64,000 nt of DNA from Micromussa lordhowensis (Eukaryota; Cnidaria; Anthozoa; Scleractinia; Lobophylliidae): NCBI GenBank assembly GCA_964020085.1, contig CAXHUQ010000746.1, positions 20,001-84,000 on the forward strand, in the 5' to 3' direction. The translations under genes and the position numbers were made by a program. This document shows, piece after piece, positions 20,391 through 37,100 of this stretch. Numbering within the stretch: the stretch's first letter is position 1; each line of letters begins with the position of its first letter. The notes beneath the pieces are model-generated. The model was not told the DNA's origin. It made no database searches and was given only the letters and a program-made list of their open reading frames with translations.

Positions 20391-21148
20391 AGGTGCTTTC
20401 CCGTCATTTTTGGAGTCGTCAGTCCTGGGATGAAATAGGTTTAAAAGAGTTCCTTTTTTAGACGAACCAAGTGATTAAGAAAATAATCAGTCTGAATATT
20501 TATGTGAAAGAACGTTGTTTGTAGATGTGGCATGGCTTTTGTCCTCATAGAAAACAATTCTTGATAACTCTCGGTCGTGTAGTGTCGTTTTCGACAAATC
20601 TTCGTGAAGGTACCGAACAGCTCCGATTCTGTTCGGTTTCGTCCGTTTTACGAAAATCTGGAATTTTTTGCGGAAAAGCCTCATCACAGGCCAAAGCTCG
20701 CGAACAACCGAGCATGGCAAAAGAAATTATTTTTCCTTTAAATCCTCATTGTTGATCGCATATCAGTTTTTGAGACTAAAAACGCAAAGATAGAGGGAGA
20801 GATAAGAAAATTATGACGACTTAGTCTGTCTGTCGCTTGATTCTGCCCAAACGAGATGAAAACGCTTGTCGCTAGCTTTTGAGCCCATGGCGACATCAGA
20901 CAAGCCGTTGCAAAAGTTGATCTCTTTAATAAAAGTAAATACAACGAAATACTTTTTATAAACTTTGAAAATTGTCTTTCTTGAAAGGTGAAGTATGTGC
21001 AAACATCGGCGACCGCACGTGATGTAGTCATGATTATATGTCCTTGATTAGTCACCAGTTCGTACTCAACTCGCCACATTCTGTCAGCCTCACTCCCCGC
21101 CATTCTTGACTCAAAGCATTGTGCCCCCCTTGGCAGTAAGCAGGAATT
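20193..21148. other. Gap between convergent 3' ends
   Basis: After the duplicated exon's flank I see only short random frames up to the GALNT stop codon. 3' UTRs of both genes must lie here. Nothing else could be supported. Confidence 0.4.
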
Positions 21149-24100
21149 TTAGGAGTTCTTTTTGGTTTTCAGCTGTTGGTAGCGAGAGAATTTCCATTTC
21201 TGTGTGCTCTTTCCTCGTTTGCATGGATTAACCACCACGTTTTGTTGATCTTTGGACATGTCTAGACAGGTGCCGGTCCACACGTGTACTATGGTACCCT
21301 GGAATAAGAAGCCATTGTCAGTATTTTTATCCTTAAATATGAACTGGTGCCAAATGATTTTCATGAAGAGAGAAAGTTTTTCAGGCTTTGGAAGATGTTA
21401 ATTCGTTTGTTAGCTTGCTTGTTTGTTTGAACATTGTTATTTAGAGCATGGAAACTTTTCACCTTGCTCGTACCTAGGGAGCGTACCCTAACTTTATCAG
21501 GAAATACAGTGAATGAAAAAACTTTACCATACTCCCTCAAATATTTTTGGTTTTCCCATAGTTATAGGATCGTTTTCCCTTCTTCTAGCTTTCCCTTTGG
21601 CACTTATGAAGGAAGGAAGGAAGAGACACATAACTCTGTCGATGGGGCGTTTTCACAAGACGTTACGACGACCATTTTCAACAGGTGTCCCCCAAAAATG
21701 AAAATTTATCTTTTGGGAAATAAATTCCTTTCTCAGGCAAAAATCTTCTATCGTCTGGCAACAGCAACTTGACCGCTGCGTAAACCCTCTATTGACAATC
21801 TACGTCTTAATCGTCATCATTATCATTAACGGTTGATTGACAACTAAACGTTTTTAAATGATTTGACCAACATTTTCTTGATGCTGTGCCGGACTCCCTC
21901 TTTGTTTCTGTGTTTGTTGTGTAAAGTTTGTAAATCATCGGTTATTGTGTACCTTTTTCTTATCGTGTTTCCATTCCTGGTTTCCTCTCAGTCCATGACA
22001 CGTGATCATTTCAACAAAACTTCCCGGATCACCTTGTGGCGCGTCCAAACACTTGTCATCATTAAATTGTACTTCATTATTCTTTGTCAAGGTAAAGAAC
22101 TGCAAATAAAAAAACAAATTTCAGTAAAGATTTCTGGCGACCTCTGATTAACTTTTGACCTTGACTTAGTTTTGATTAGCGTCCACTTGGAATAACTGAG
22201 CTTTTTGACGATCACTTGATCAATGATGATTTCTGTGAACTTTTCTGTGCGCCATTTTCGTTTGAGCTAATCTCAAAATGTGGAACAAACATTTCAGCTG
22301 AGGAATTATGCCTTAACTGGGACAACATGTACATTTGAACGCTTTTCCTAGTGCCTCGACCCTTTTGCCCAGCTCTAAGGTCGACCTGGCTGTTCAACTA
22401 GACGTATTTTCGGTATTAAACTGGAACTAGGTTGCAAGGGAGGCTCATGTGGGGTAATATCATTAAAAGGTTGAAAAGAATCCCGTCATTAGCCTCCATT
22501 GCAAGCTAGTTCCAGTCGAATACCGAGAATGTGGGCTATTGAATAAGCAGGTTTGACCTGATTTCCTCCCATTCCGTGACAAGTGTACAGTCCCACTCGA
22601 TCCACTTTAGCTCCTTTTTCTCCAAGCGTGTCAACACAAAGAGACGAGCTTGGATTTCGAATCTGAAACAGAGAAGAATTAGTTTAGTGCTGGCTCGTTT
22701 CAACAGCAAAGTTTGCGGTTATCCTATAGACTGTTGGCAGAAAATTATCCGCGAAAATGATTGGTTCTTTCGCCTTTGATAGTTTACTGATATCAACAAC
22801 AACAACAACCTAAATATTAACAGTTGTAAATAAATATTAACAGCGCGTGTATTGGCTTTGAAAGAGAAATTATTTTTGATTAAAAGCACCTTTCGTAGGT
22901 TTCAGACTACTTATGTCTCCCCATTTGGTTTTTGCAAGCGATAATCAAATTAGCTGCTCGGGCTTACTGTTAAATATAACGCCCTCCTATTATACGCAAC
23001 AGAAAAACATGTTTGGACTTCCATGGAAGCGAGCGGTATTATAGGAGAACTAGGAATGGCATGTGAACACGGCCCAAAAAGAAACGAGATCACATTTGCT
23101 TTTCTAAATATTTCAGAAGAACTTGTTTGAACCCCATGTAACATTTACGACAGTGGAACGTCCTGGATAATGTGTCTTTCACGTACCTCTCCCTGCGCGG
23201 GAGGATTGGGATCTACTGATGCTAGATCCGGGAACACGTTTTCCAAATACCATTTGAAGTTTTTACAGCCAAGTCGCTTTCTCAGTTTGAGTCGCTCGCT
23301 GATGTCGCCGATATCAATTTTCTTTTCTTCTTCTGTTTTCCTCCTGTAAAAACACCAACGTTTCCAAAAATCAACCGGTCTGATATGCACGCCCTGTCTT
23401 CTTGTCGTTAAGAATTTCTCCAAAGCCGTTACTTTGGATTGTCTTAATGCCCTTACGTACCCAGGCCCCGTCGCTCTACAGTTCGCCGGAGAACTTTATT
23501 TCTACGGTTAGGCCTGCCGTCCACACTAATCCGTCCGCCCTTCAAACCAGAGGAATTAGAAAACGCCCGCTTTGCATTTCCGTGTCGACGAAAAACATTT
23601 TGAAAACAAAGCTTTTTGAAAACGTTGACCTCACGATAATCATCTGATTTCCCTGCCCGAGACTTCCTCAAACACAAATTCAAAATGACCAGTGATTGTC
23701 GAGTTTTCAAATTTCTTCGACGTAGTGTGCACGAAAAACATTTGATGCATTTTGATAGTGAAAACGCTGTTTTCAAAACTTTTTCCGGCGTCCTGTGGAC
23801 GGGGCCTCAGGCAATTAAAGAACTGATACTGGTTAATACCTGTAATAGATGTCCTTGTATTCGTCCAGCCAGACTTCAGCCAAGCGGTTGAAGTTCTTTG
23901 CCAGCGTCATTCCTGTACCCTTAGGAAACTTGTACGGTGACGTATATTTACGGAACACGTGACCAACACGTGAACAGGGCACTATCTCCAACTGACCTCC
24001 GCACATCCAAACCTAATGAAGGATTAACACATTTGTTTCCTGAAAAAATATTTCAGCTGTAGTGGTGATAGTCTAAAGTCGCAGAAAATAGATCCAAATC

Positions 24101-27100
24101 CCAAAAAGGTTCTCAAGTTTAAATTATGGAGTTCCGAGAACGTGCGAGTAAAGAAAACAAACTTTTATGAGATGCGTGTAACACGTACGAGAAAAAAATA
24201 TTTAATGACAGACAGAATCTTTCCTTCCTGGAATCAAATAAGAATGTTTGCTTCTCTCATTTGACGCAGGTGACAAAACAAATTTGTCAGCAAGCACCCA
24301 TACATAGCAATTTCTGTTAGTGTGAATAACTTTAATATCAGCTTAATGAAAATTAGTTAAGCTCAATGAAAATCAGATGTTTTACGTTCTTACCCTGAAG
24401 GAAAGTTCGAGATTCTCTCCTCCCCATATGTCCATTTGGTCGTCATAAGATCCTAGATCGTAGAAATATTGTTTGTGCATCGAGAACAGACCTCCCGCCA
24501 TGGTAGGACTCCTGTAAAGAGGTAAGTCGCCAATAGTAACTAAGATCATATAGGGAACAACTACCTTTCAGGGATAAAGGTGACCCAACCCGTTATTTTT
24601 GGAAGAAACGTTGCTAAGAAACATCAAGTAATCTGAAGGCGTACCCTGTCATCCCTCTTCGTGTGCGAAACGTTTTCCGCTGTCGGGAAACATGCGAAAG
24701 GGAGTTTGGATTCAAGTGTTGCGCGACTCGTGGCGCAGCTGTACAGCGGTCTCTTCACACGGTGTCACGCGTTAGTGTTTCGCTCAGTTTTGAATTTTCG
24801 CGATCAAGTAACAGCCAATCAGAGAAACGACACGGATCTCTGTAGAGTTACGTCCTCAGTATGGAATGTTTGCGGATCGAACCGCTGGCGTTTCTTGGCC
24901 AGTGGCCAATTACTAAGCTTAGCGCGCGATTTCCTTACTAAGGTTAGTTGCTGGGCGCGTTTAGACTGGCGTGTTTTGATTTTCCTAAATCCAGTATCAT
25001 TTAAGAGAACGAGTTATCTGGAATTGATCTGATTGTAATTCAGACAAATTAATTTGCCACTAACCTTATGAAGTCTGTCTCGTCCTCTCTTCGTTTCTTC
25101 TCGTCTTCAGGAATTGCTTTCCACGTGAAGAACAAATCCCAAGAAAACCCTCCACGCTCGTATATCACATCAGAGGTTTGATAGCCGAAGTCATCGGCAT
25201 TGATCACCTCTATGACAGGACATACCACATTTGAACGGTTCTGAGCAATCCTCGCTAGCAGTGGTTCCAGCCATCCTTCAGTCGCTTCACAGTGAGAGTC
25301 CAGAAAAGTTAGAACCTCACCCCGGGACACCTCGGCTCCTCGAAGCCGTGCTCGCACCAGACCTTCCCTCTGCGGCATCCGAAGAACTTTGACTTTTTCA
25401 AATTGGCTAACTTGTTCTTCCAGGGGCTTCTTGAGATTTTCTGTTTGATTCAGTGATAGAAATACTTTGGTGGTCAAATAGTTAGGGAATTTTGCATTTA
25501 GACATTGATATGTGGTGAATGAGGTTGGAGAAATAATTTAAACGGGAACACAAAAATTGCGTATCTTGGAGATGCGTATCTTGGAGATCAGCCTGAATGT
25601 TTCAAGTTTGCCGTTCTGAATTTGTCTAAATTTTCATTTTTGTTATTGTTACTCCTTTGACGTTTGCTCGCTGAGTATTTTTAAAACCGGGGATGTAAAA
25701 CAATTTTCGGCATGACCAAACAAAATATCTGGCATAATCTCATGGGCAACAAATTACTCCTTAATTTCGGTGCGAAATTTCAGCATTAATATATAATTTA
25801 TAATTTCACATTTAAAATTACAAAATTGCTAGGGCGTCATTTGACGCGAAATTTCTCGATACAATAAACAAGTGAAAAGCCCACGATTGTAAGAGTAGTT
25901 TGTCACCCATGATATTAAAAAATAATCAGATGGTATACTCGTGAAATTAAGAAATAATTTCACTCGTCACCATTTCATTACCCATACAAATACAACTCCT
26001 TGAGTCCGACCCTCTGTGAGGTCTGTTAGAGTTTAGCTCCAGGTTATCCAAGCTCACCGTATTCGCTGAAGTCATCCACGAGAATTATGTCTGCCAAAAG
26101 ATGCGGAGGTGAACGATTTAAGACACTATGTACCGTCCTTAATAGAACTGACAGAGCTTCATTGTGGAAACAGATGATCACACTTGTGGTGGGTAGCTTA
26201 GCTGGGTATTTCTTGTGCTTCTCACGACATCTAAAATGACAGAGGAGATATGATTTTTCAGTCCAGAGTAATGCTATATTCCGGACGTGGTATGAGAAAA
26301 AGGAAGTTAATTCACAAGGGAGGCTGTTACGACAACACTAAACTGTATCGAAATAAAATGGTTGAGAAACTATCCTCTTGCAACACTTATTAAAAGCCAA
26401 AACTGATTTGGGTTTAAACGGATAGTGCCAATAAAATATCAGATTTCTCCCACAAAACCCCTCCGGCAACCTCGTGTTTATAAGTTGCCGTATATATTAG
26501 GAGGCGCCGTTTTTATCAAGGAATGTCGGCTCTGCGTAAAACGAAGACAACGATCAGTTCCTAAAGAAACTAATTCCATTTGTGGGTGGGAAAGTACTAA
26601 CAATTAATTATCATTTTGAAGTTGATAAAAGCAAATTAGCCAACTTCGGCAATTGGTCTGTTGGTCCACTCGAAACGGTGGGGGTTAATTTACTTTTATA
26701 TCAACTGCAAGTTGATAATTTTATATTGAAATGAAGAAAAAGCAATTTTTAGAACCGACTGTCTTTCGGCATAACCGATTATTAAGATGAGAACTGTGAA
26801 TTAAACTAAAAGGTTTACGTCCAACTTACTTTGGTCCTCGATAGTCCCTCAGACTTCTATCTAAGGACATGTGATCGCTAAGAATCACATTAAAAGAATG
26901 ATTATCAAATACGCGTTCCGCTTCATCCTTGAATCGAGGCGGTAAAGCCACCGGTTCGCCGTCATCTCCCAACCCTTGAATGACTTCGGTAAAGTATGGC
27001 CTGACTTTGGAGCTGGTCCACTTCCGTTGCTTGGCTCCGTCGCGCGACCGCTTTACGTGTGCACTTCCGGTTGCGTCTAACGGTACAAACGAGTCTGTAT

Positions 27101-27212
27101 CGAAGAAATTCATCTGACTGTTCATGGAGGATAACACGTAAAGGATGTCAACGGCGAGCCAGAATAGAGAGGTGAGAATGAAAACCTTTACAAACAGTCT
27201 TCGATTTCTCAT
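21149..27212 (-). CDS. Polypeptide N-acetylgalactosaminyltransferase (GALNT, GT27), complete
   Basis: Starts mucin-type O-glycosylation in the Golgi by moving GalNAc from UDP-GalNAc to Ser/Thr. Nine exons total 593 aa: 26830-27212, 26058-26230, 25065-25440, 24394-24511, 23840-24012, 23187-23343, 22558-22662, 21953-22099 and 21149-21298. All junctions are in phase. ATG at 27212 gives MRNRRLF followed by a signal anchor ([20 protein letters not shown]). The catalytic domain shows [35 protein letters not shown] (the DxH metal site), [22 protein letters not shown] and [22 protein letters not shown]-terminal ricin-type lectin domain follows ([23 protein letters not shown]). The isoform cannot be assigned. 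It is convergent with the ACL4-like gene. Confidence 0.92.
22404..22531. repeat. Foldback (hairpin) repeat in a GALNT intron
   Basis: Arms 22404-22445 and 22490-22531 are imperfect complements: CGGTATTAAACTGGAACTAG versus CTAGTTCCAGTCGAATACCG, and TTGCAAGGGAGGCT versus AGCCTCCATTGCAA. The 44-bp loop is non-coding. It looks like a short foldback MITE. Confidence 0.7.
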
Positions 27213-28432
27213 AATTGCTGGTAACTTGTAGCTGATCTCAAAGATTTCTGTAGCGTGCACCAAACAGTCCGGGCGTTACTCTAGAAAATTGTTCGCCTTT
27301 AAATGTTGATCTCATCCAGACACCTTTCAATACTCTGCTTAATAAGAACTGCAATGAAAAAGAATTGCAGGAAAATCTGCTTTAGGAACCATGACTGCTT
27401 TCAAAAGCTGAAAGAACTCTACGGACGACGAAGAAGTCGCTTAATAAAATATTCATAACCGCAGGTCATTTATGTTGGAACCTTTATCTCCACTGAGAGG
27501 TGATAACACCGGTACCTGCTTGAATTGGCATTCTGGGAAAGTCGAGTAAAATGCCAATCAAAGAAATTGCTTTCTTCAGTAATTAGAGCTTTCCACATTT
27601 TGGCCGCGAGGAAATTGGTGCGAGGGTCATGTGCGCACACTTGCCAATTTTCTCTTTTTCCTTTCTCGCATAATAAAACCGCGAGCCACTAAAATTGTGG
27701 GCATCTCGAGGTTTGCCAGTAACACTTCTAAGCGAGTAATAATGATAAACTAACATTACGGAAAAAAACGAGGCGGCATCAATTAAAAATGTGGGGTAAG
27801 ATTGATTTGATGTCTTATGTCTGTTAATTATTTGCGACAAATACTGAGTGGTGATACGGCACGAGCTAAAAGTTGTAATTACTTTATCGATATTCTAACT
27901 TACTTCAAGAAAACACGAAGCGATAACAAGAATATTCTAGCTGCTAGCACTGATCAAGGATGGCCTAAAAAGTCATCAGATAAATGTATAAGCCAGAGAC
28001 GACACACTCCTTTTTATTACACTCGATTTATTATTGAATAATATCATTAAAGCAAAACGGTTACAGACCCAATGGTGAAGGCCCGAATTCACGTAAGATA
28101 ACTGACATTTGGACTTGCAATTAAAAAATAAATACTTGAAATAAAATACTGAAGATGGCAATGAACTCGAGAAATTCACCCACGCTGGTAAAGCTCGGCG
28201 GGCTTACAAACTGACGAGGGACCTCCACGGATTTCATTTTTGTACCTTATTCACTGAAACGGCGTAGTTTTAAGTTCAAGCTCACTTGGTCTTTGATTCG
28301 TGTAGTTATCACTGTATAATTTAACGTGACCACATGTTTCAAGAGATTTTGTCAGCAAACACTGCAAAACCAAAGTAAATGTTGAGGAAATTTACTGCCG
28401 CGGAAAAAACATTCACTGATTTGAGCAAGAAG
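27213..28432. other. Gap between GALNT start and beta-tubulin end
   Basis: It must hold the GALNT promoter and 5' UTR and the tubulin 3' UTR. AATAAA on the minus strand (TTTATT near 28012) is a possible polyadenylation signal for tubulin. No gene or element was recognised. Confidence 0.4.
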
Positions 28433-32650
<4,218 letters not shown>

Positions 32651-34126
32651 GGTGAAAATTTATAAACAGCTATATGGCTCAAGACAACAGGTTCACTCTA
32701 CTCCGCTCAACGTCTCACCGGGTGTGTCCGCATCAACATATATATATTTAATTCGCACAAAAAGAACTCCTCGTGTTTTGATTATTTTCATTAAACTTAT
32801 GTCAAATTCAGATATGGTAAATGCTCTTCCATGATTGGCGACTTTTGACTATTTTTTTTTTCAATTAGACATATTTTTCGGGCATACAACAGCTGTTTGT
32901 ATGAATAAATCATTTCTTTTCAAGATCAAAAGGGCAAATGTTTCTGAAATGTTTGGGTATCGCGATTCCTTGGGTTAGCTTGTTGATTAATTGCGGTTTA
33001 TAAAGACTGGTGTGGTGTTTCTGTGTTAATTTAGATACAAACACTTTCTAGAAAACAAGTCTTGCTGATTTAAAATAAATTATTTGAAGACAGGGAGTGT
33101 TGAATTGATGGCATTTAAAAAGGAAATTATTATTGCTGGCGCAAGCGTTTTTGTGTGTAAAATAAATGACATCTGGAAAATCAAGGCGCATAACTCCATT
33201 GTTTGGCAAACTGGGCTTTTGCAAATGAAATCCTCACAGATCCTCAGTTTATTAAAAGCTTTTTACAGTTCTAAAGGGAATCTGAAAGGAACAAAGTCAA
33301 ACATCTTTGCCGAGAGCTACAAGTTTACAAGAGTACTGTTAAAAAAATATATTGTGAATGATGAATTAATCAAATGCAAATGAATATATGAAAGACTGAA
33401 TTAATCAAAGTTAGAGTTTGTCAACTTAAGCTCCATTTTTTATTTGCCTTATTGTGATTTTTTTCCATTGACCAGCAGCACCCAGGACATACCAACGGTG
33501 ACATCGCCAGCGTGAGTTTTCCCGCGTTTTCTGCTTTTCCTCATTGGTTCGTTTCAACTAGTAATCCTGAACTCCATTGGCAGATGACACAGCACGAAAT
33601 AAGGGGGTGGAATGGGGGCGCTTGATGGAGCTTTTACATTATCCGACAATCTTTCCTGAGGAATTATATTTTGTACTGTGTGGCCGGACACGGACTCTTT
33701 TAAATATAAAAAGCCCTTTACTCAGACAAAGTCCAGGTCATAACCATTTGGTTTATGGCTGAATGGCTCAGAGAAGATTCGGTTACCACCATTATAAGAG
33801 GCTGAATTTTATCATTACAACGTGATGTGCCACGGTTTATTTTAACTATGAAGCTCTCTCTCTGCAATCCTCACTGTAACGCATCTGTATCAGTTATTCA
33901 CTTCCGGTCTAGTTTCATAACTGACATTGTCATGGTAACAGTTCAGACCATGCTTTCCGGTTTTGACTTGTAAGCGGCAGTCGAGTGTGTAGATTAAAAC
34001 ACAGCAGTTTATATCTCCAGTTCTGGTTGATTCTTCTCTATTCTACATACGAACAACGATACACTCACACTCTTAGCTACGCCTGTTTCTCTCGTGATAG
34101 AACGCGAGTTTAATGACGATGTCTGT
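32651..34126. other. Gap between beta-tubulin start and CIR1 end
   Basis: It holds the tubulin promoter and 5' UTR, where TATATATATT on the plus strand near 32740 could act as a TATA box for minus-strand transcription, and the CIR1 3' UTR. A 99-codon frame at 33084-33383 has no recognisable feature and no splice context. No gene is called. Confidence 0.4.
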
Positions 34127-37100
34127 TCATCTCTTTATATCCCTGGAGTGTCTGTTTGTCTTCACATCTCTTGAGTGTCTGTGTGTCTCACTGTGAGGTC
34201 TGTCTGTCCTAGTATCTCTTGATTGTTTGTCGTGACGCCGGCGCTCATTCACCTCTGTATCATTGGAGTGTCTGTGTGTCTTGTTATCCTTAAAGTGTCT
34301 GTGTGTCTTGTTATCCTTAGAGTGTCCGTGTGTCTCACTGTGATTTCTGTCCGGCTTCGTATCTTTGTGTCTTTCTCTATGCAGTCTATCCGTCTCAGAA
34401 TCTCTCAACTGTTTGTACTTTTCTTCAGAAACTCTGTCAACTAATTCTCTGGATTTCCCCTCCTTTTCTTTCTTTTTGGATTTTCTCTTGCTTTTCCTTT
34501 CATCTGAGTCGGACAAGTCCGTCCCTCTGTGATGTTTCGTCTTACTGTGCTTACTGGATTCTTCCTCGCTGTCAGATGAACCGTCCCTTTTTCGTTTCTT
34601 CTTCTTGTGTTTTTTGTGACCACTTTGCGTGTCGATTTCTTCGCGTTCAAGTCTGTCCAGTTTTCTAAAGGAAATAACAGATCAGAACTGATCAGCCTGC
34701 GAGCAGCTCACTCGAAGGGAACACAGCTTTGGAAAAGATTAATGCAGAGTAATATATCTTTCAAGTTTAAAATTACACATTCCCAAAGCGCCCGCAATTC
34801 AATACCGGAAGGAACATGTTCTGTCTTACTACGATTATCAGTTGAGTAAGGCGCGACGGAGCATTGGTGACGAAGTTTTGGACTTCAAATTATGGTGTTG
34901 ATACGGGCGACTTTCCTCGTTTCCAATGGTGACAATATCGTCGCCTGCAACTCCCCGCACTTTGCTGCCAATAACGTCAAACGCCGACAGGTTGCCACTG
35001 GAAACGGAGCCAGTTGCCCGTGACAACAAAACAAGTTGAACCAAACTTGGTCATCAAACTTTCATCGCGCCTTACTCAGCTGATTACTGGTAGTAATTCA
35101 ACTTTCAGTAAAAGTTCGATGGCAATTCTCCTAACAGAAGTTCTCAATAAAAAGCACAAGGAAACACATCAACAACAAACAAGGTATACCTGAGTAATTT
35201 CTTTTTCTGTTTATCTGTGAGAGAAGCCAAGAAAGCAGCTTCTGCATCGTCGCCACTTTCGTCATCAGATGCGACAATTTGCTGTAAAAACAAAAGTGAA
35301 ATAAGAACAAAAGTAAACAAAAAAGAACTACCATTTGCACTTTGTTAGGTTCTCTAACGTTTCAGCCAATCAGAGAGCAAACAACAACGCGTGCAGTTTC
35401 CCCATAGCACGTGACGATTTTGATTCCTCCTCCTTGACTTTTGATTGACCCAGGAGAGGCAAATATTTCTCAACAATAAGAGAATACCTGCATTAAGCAA
35501 AGAAAGGCACGTCTTTCATGGACTCTCCCCGAGTTCCAGAACATCTCAGAACCATTGTAATGCCATGCCCATGCCAATGACCCAGCGCTTCGGAGTTCCG
35601 TGTTTTCATTTTCGCATTTAGTTATCAACCAGCACGAACTTGTGTTGTTCTAAACGACTCGCACAGAATTAACCTCGATTTTGACTGAGGGTTTGGTTCG
35701 ACTTCAGAGAGGAAAGGGAAGTTAGAGTGGAGCATTCTATGAGTAAACTGGTTTGGCGTTTAGTGCGCTCAAGAATAAACTCTCAAAGAGACACTTCTCC
35801 TTCATACTCAGGCTTTGAGTAACAGTCTCACCTGGTTTGGATCCCCGGGATCGAACACTCGTCCTAACACGTTTTGCTTCAACGTCAGACCCTCAGTGCG
35901 CATGTCTTTTAAAAGTCTCATCGGGTCAGCGATGTCTGTAACGAGTACAAAAATATGAATGCATTCCCTTGAATGTTTTCTTAATGTAGTATTTTAAAAA
36001 ACAAACTCTATGTATGTCAATGTTCTTATGCTAGCGAGGTCACTTTGTGAAACAATTCTACCACATTGATCTAGGTTTAATATTCATTTTATCCAACAAA
36101 ATTTGCAATTTGTACCAAGAGAAGGTCTTTGCTTTGTTACAAATTCAGTACAAATGTACATATAGGTAAAGCATTCTAATGAAACACGGGTCATGTCCAG
36201 AATCAACCATTTCTGGTTGTTTAGATTGGTTGGGTTTGTATGTATTCTACTAGGAAAACACCGGTTTTTGTTTGGTTTGGTTGATCAACTTTTTCAACTG
36301 GTCTCAAGCCAGGTTGGAACGGTTGAAAAGAATTGGCAAGGACTATTAAGTATTGCTAGGAGTTACCGTGTTTCAATTGAAAATGGTTGGAAAAGTGTTC
36401 TCCTGAGAAACATCAACCATATCAACTCAAAGCGGATGCGGTTGAAACGGTTGATCTCAACAGAACACGATCTTGACGTAGTTCAAACCTGTTATCAGAC
36501 TTGGATCAACATCAGCATTTTTACTCTTGTTGAATAAGGGGCACTAGATATGGATAGAAACAAAACAAGTTAAGGTAAATTCAGGTATGTTTAGGGAAAC
36601 AGTAAAGTGAAGAGTTCGTTCAGCAAGATTTTAGCAAAAAGCTTATAAAGGAATGTTGAAGTTAGCCTGCATAGCAGGCATTGCCAAAAAAGCACGCAAA
36701 GGGAACAAACCCGCTAGTGAGTGCAAAAAATAAACAGCAGTGGGAGGGAATGAGGCAAGCGAAGAAAACACTTGCAATCAATTCCAGACATTTACCGAAT
36801 GCCCCCAACATGTTGCGCTCCTTTGGGGCACAAACTGTCACATCAGAACCAATGATAATCAACTTCCTTTTCTCCCCACCCCCTCCCCCTTCTTCCTCAC
36901 CCCCTCCCCCTTCTTCCTCACCCCCTCCCCACTTCTCGCCTTTATTCTCGCCACAGGCATGCTCCTTAGCTTGCCAGCTTGCTCACTGGCTTGTTCGATC
37001 TCTCTGCCTGGAAAATGAAAGGAAACATCTGCTACACAGGTTAAGTTGAAGTCTGTAAAAAAACACCTTTGAATCAAAATACTTACCTCTCTGTCTGTGT

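Noticed and set aside
36193..36537. 114-codon plus-strand frame in a CIR1 intron
   Set aside because: Repetitive GGTTG-rich sequence without domain or splice signals, likely an old repeat.
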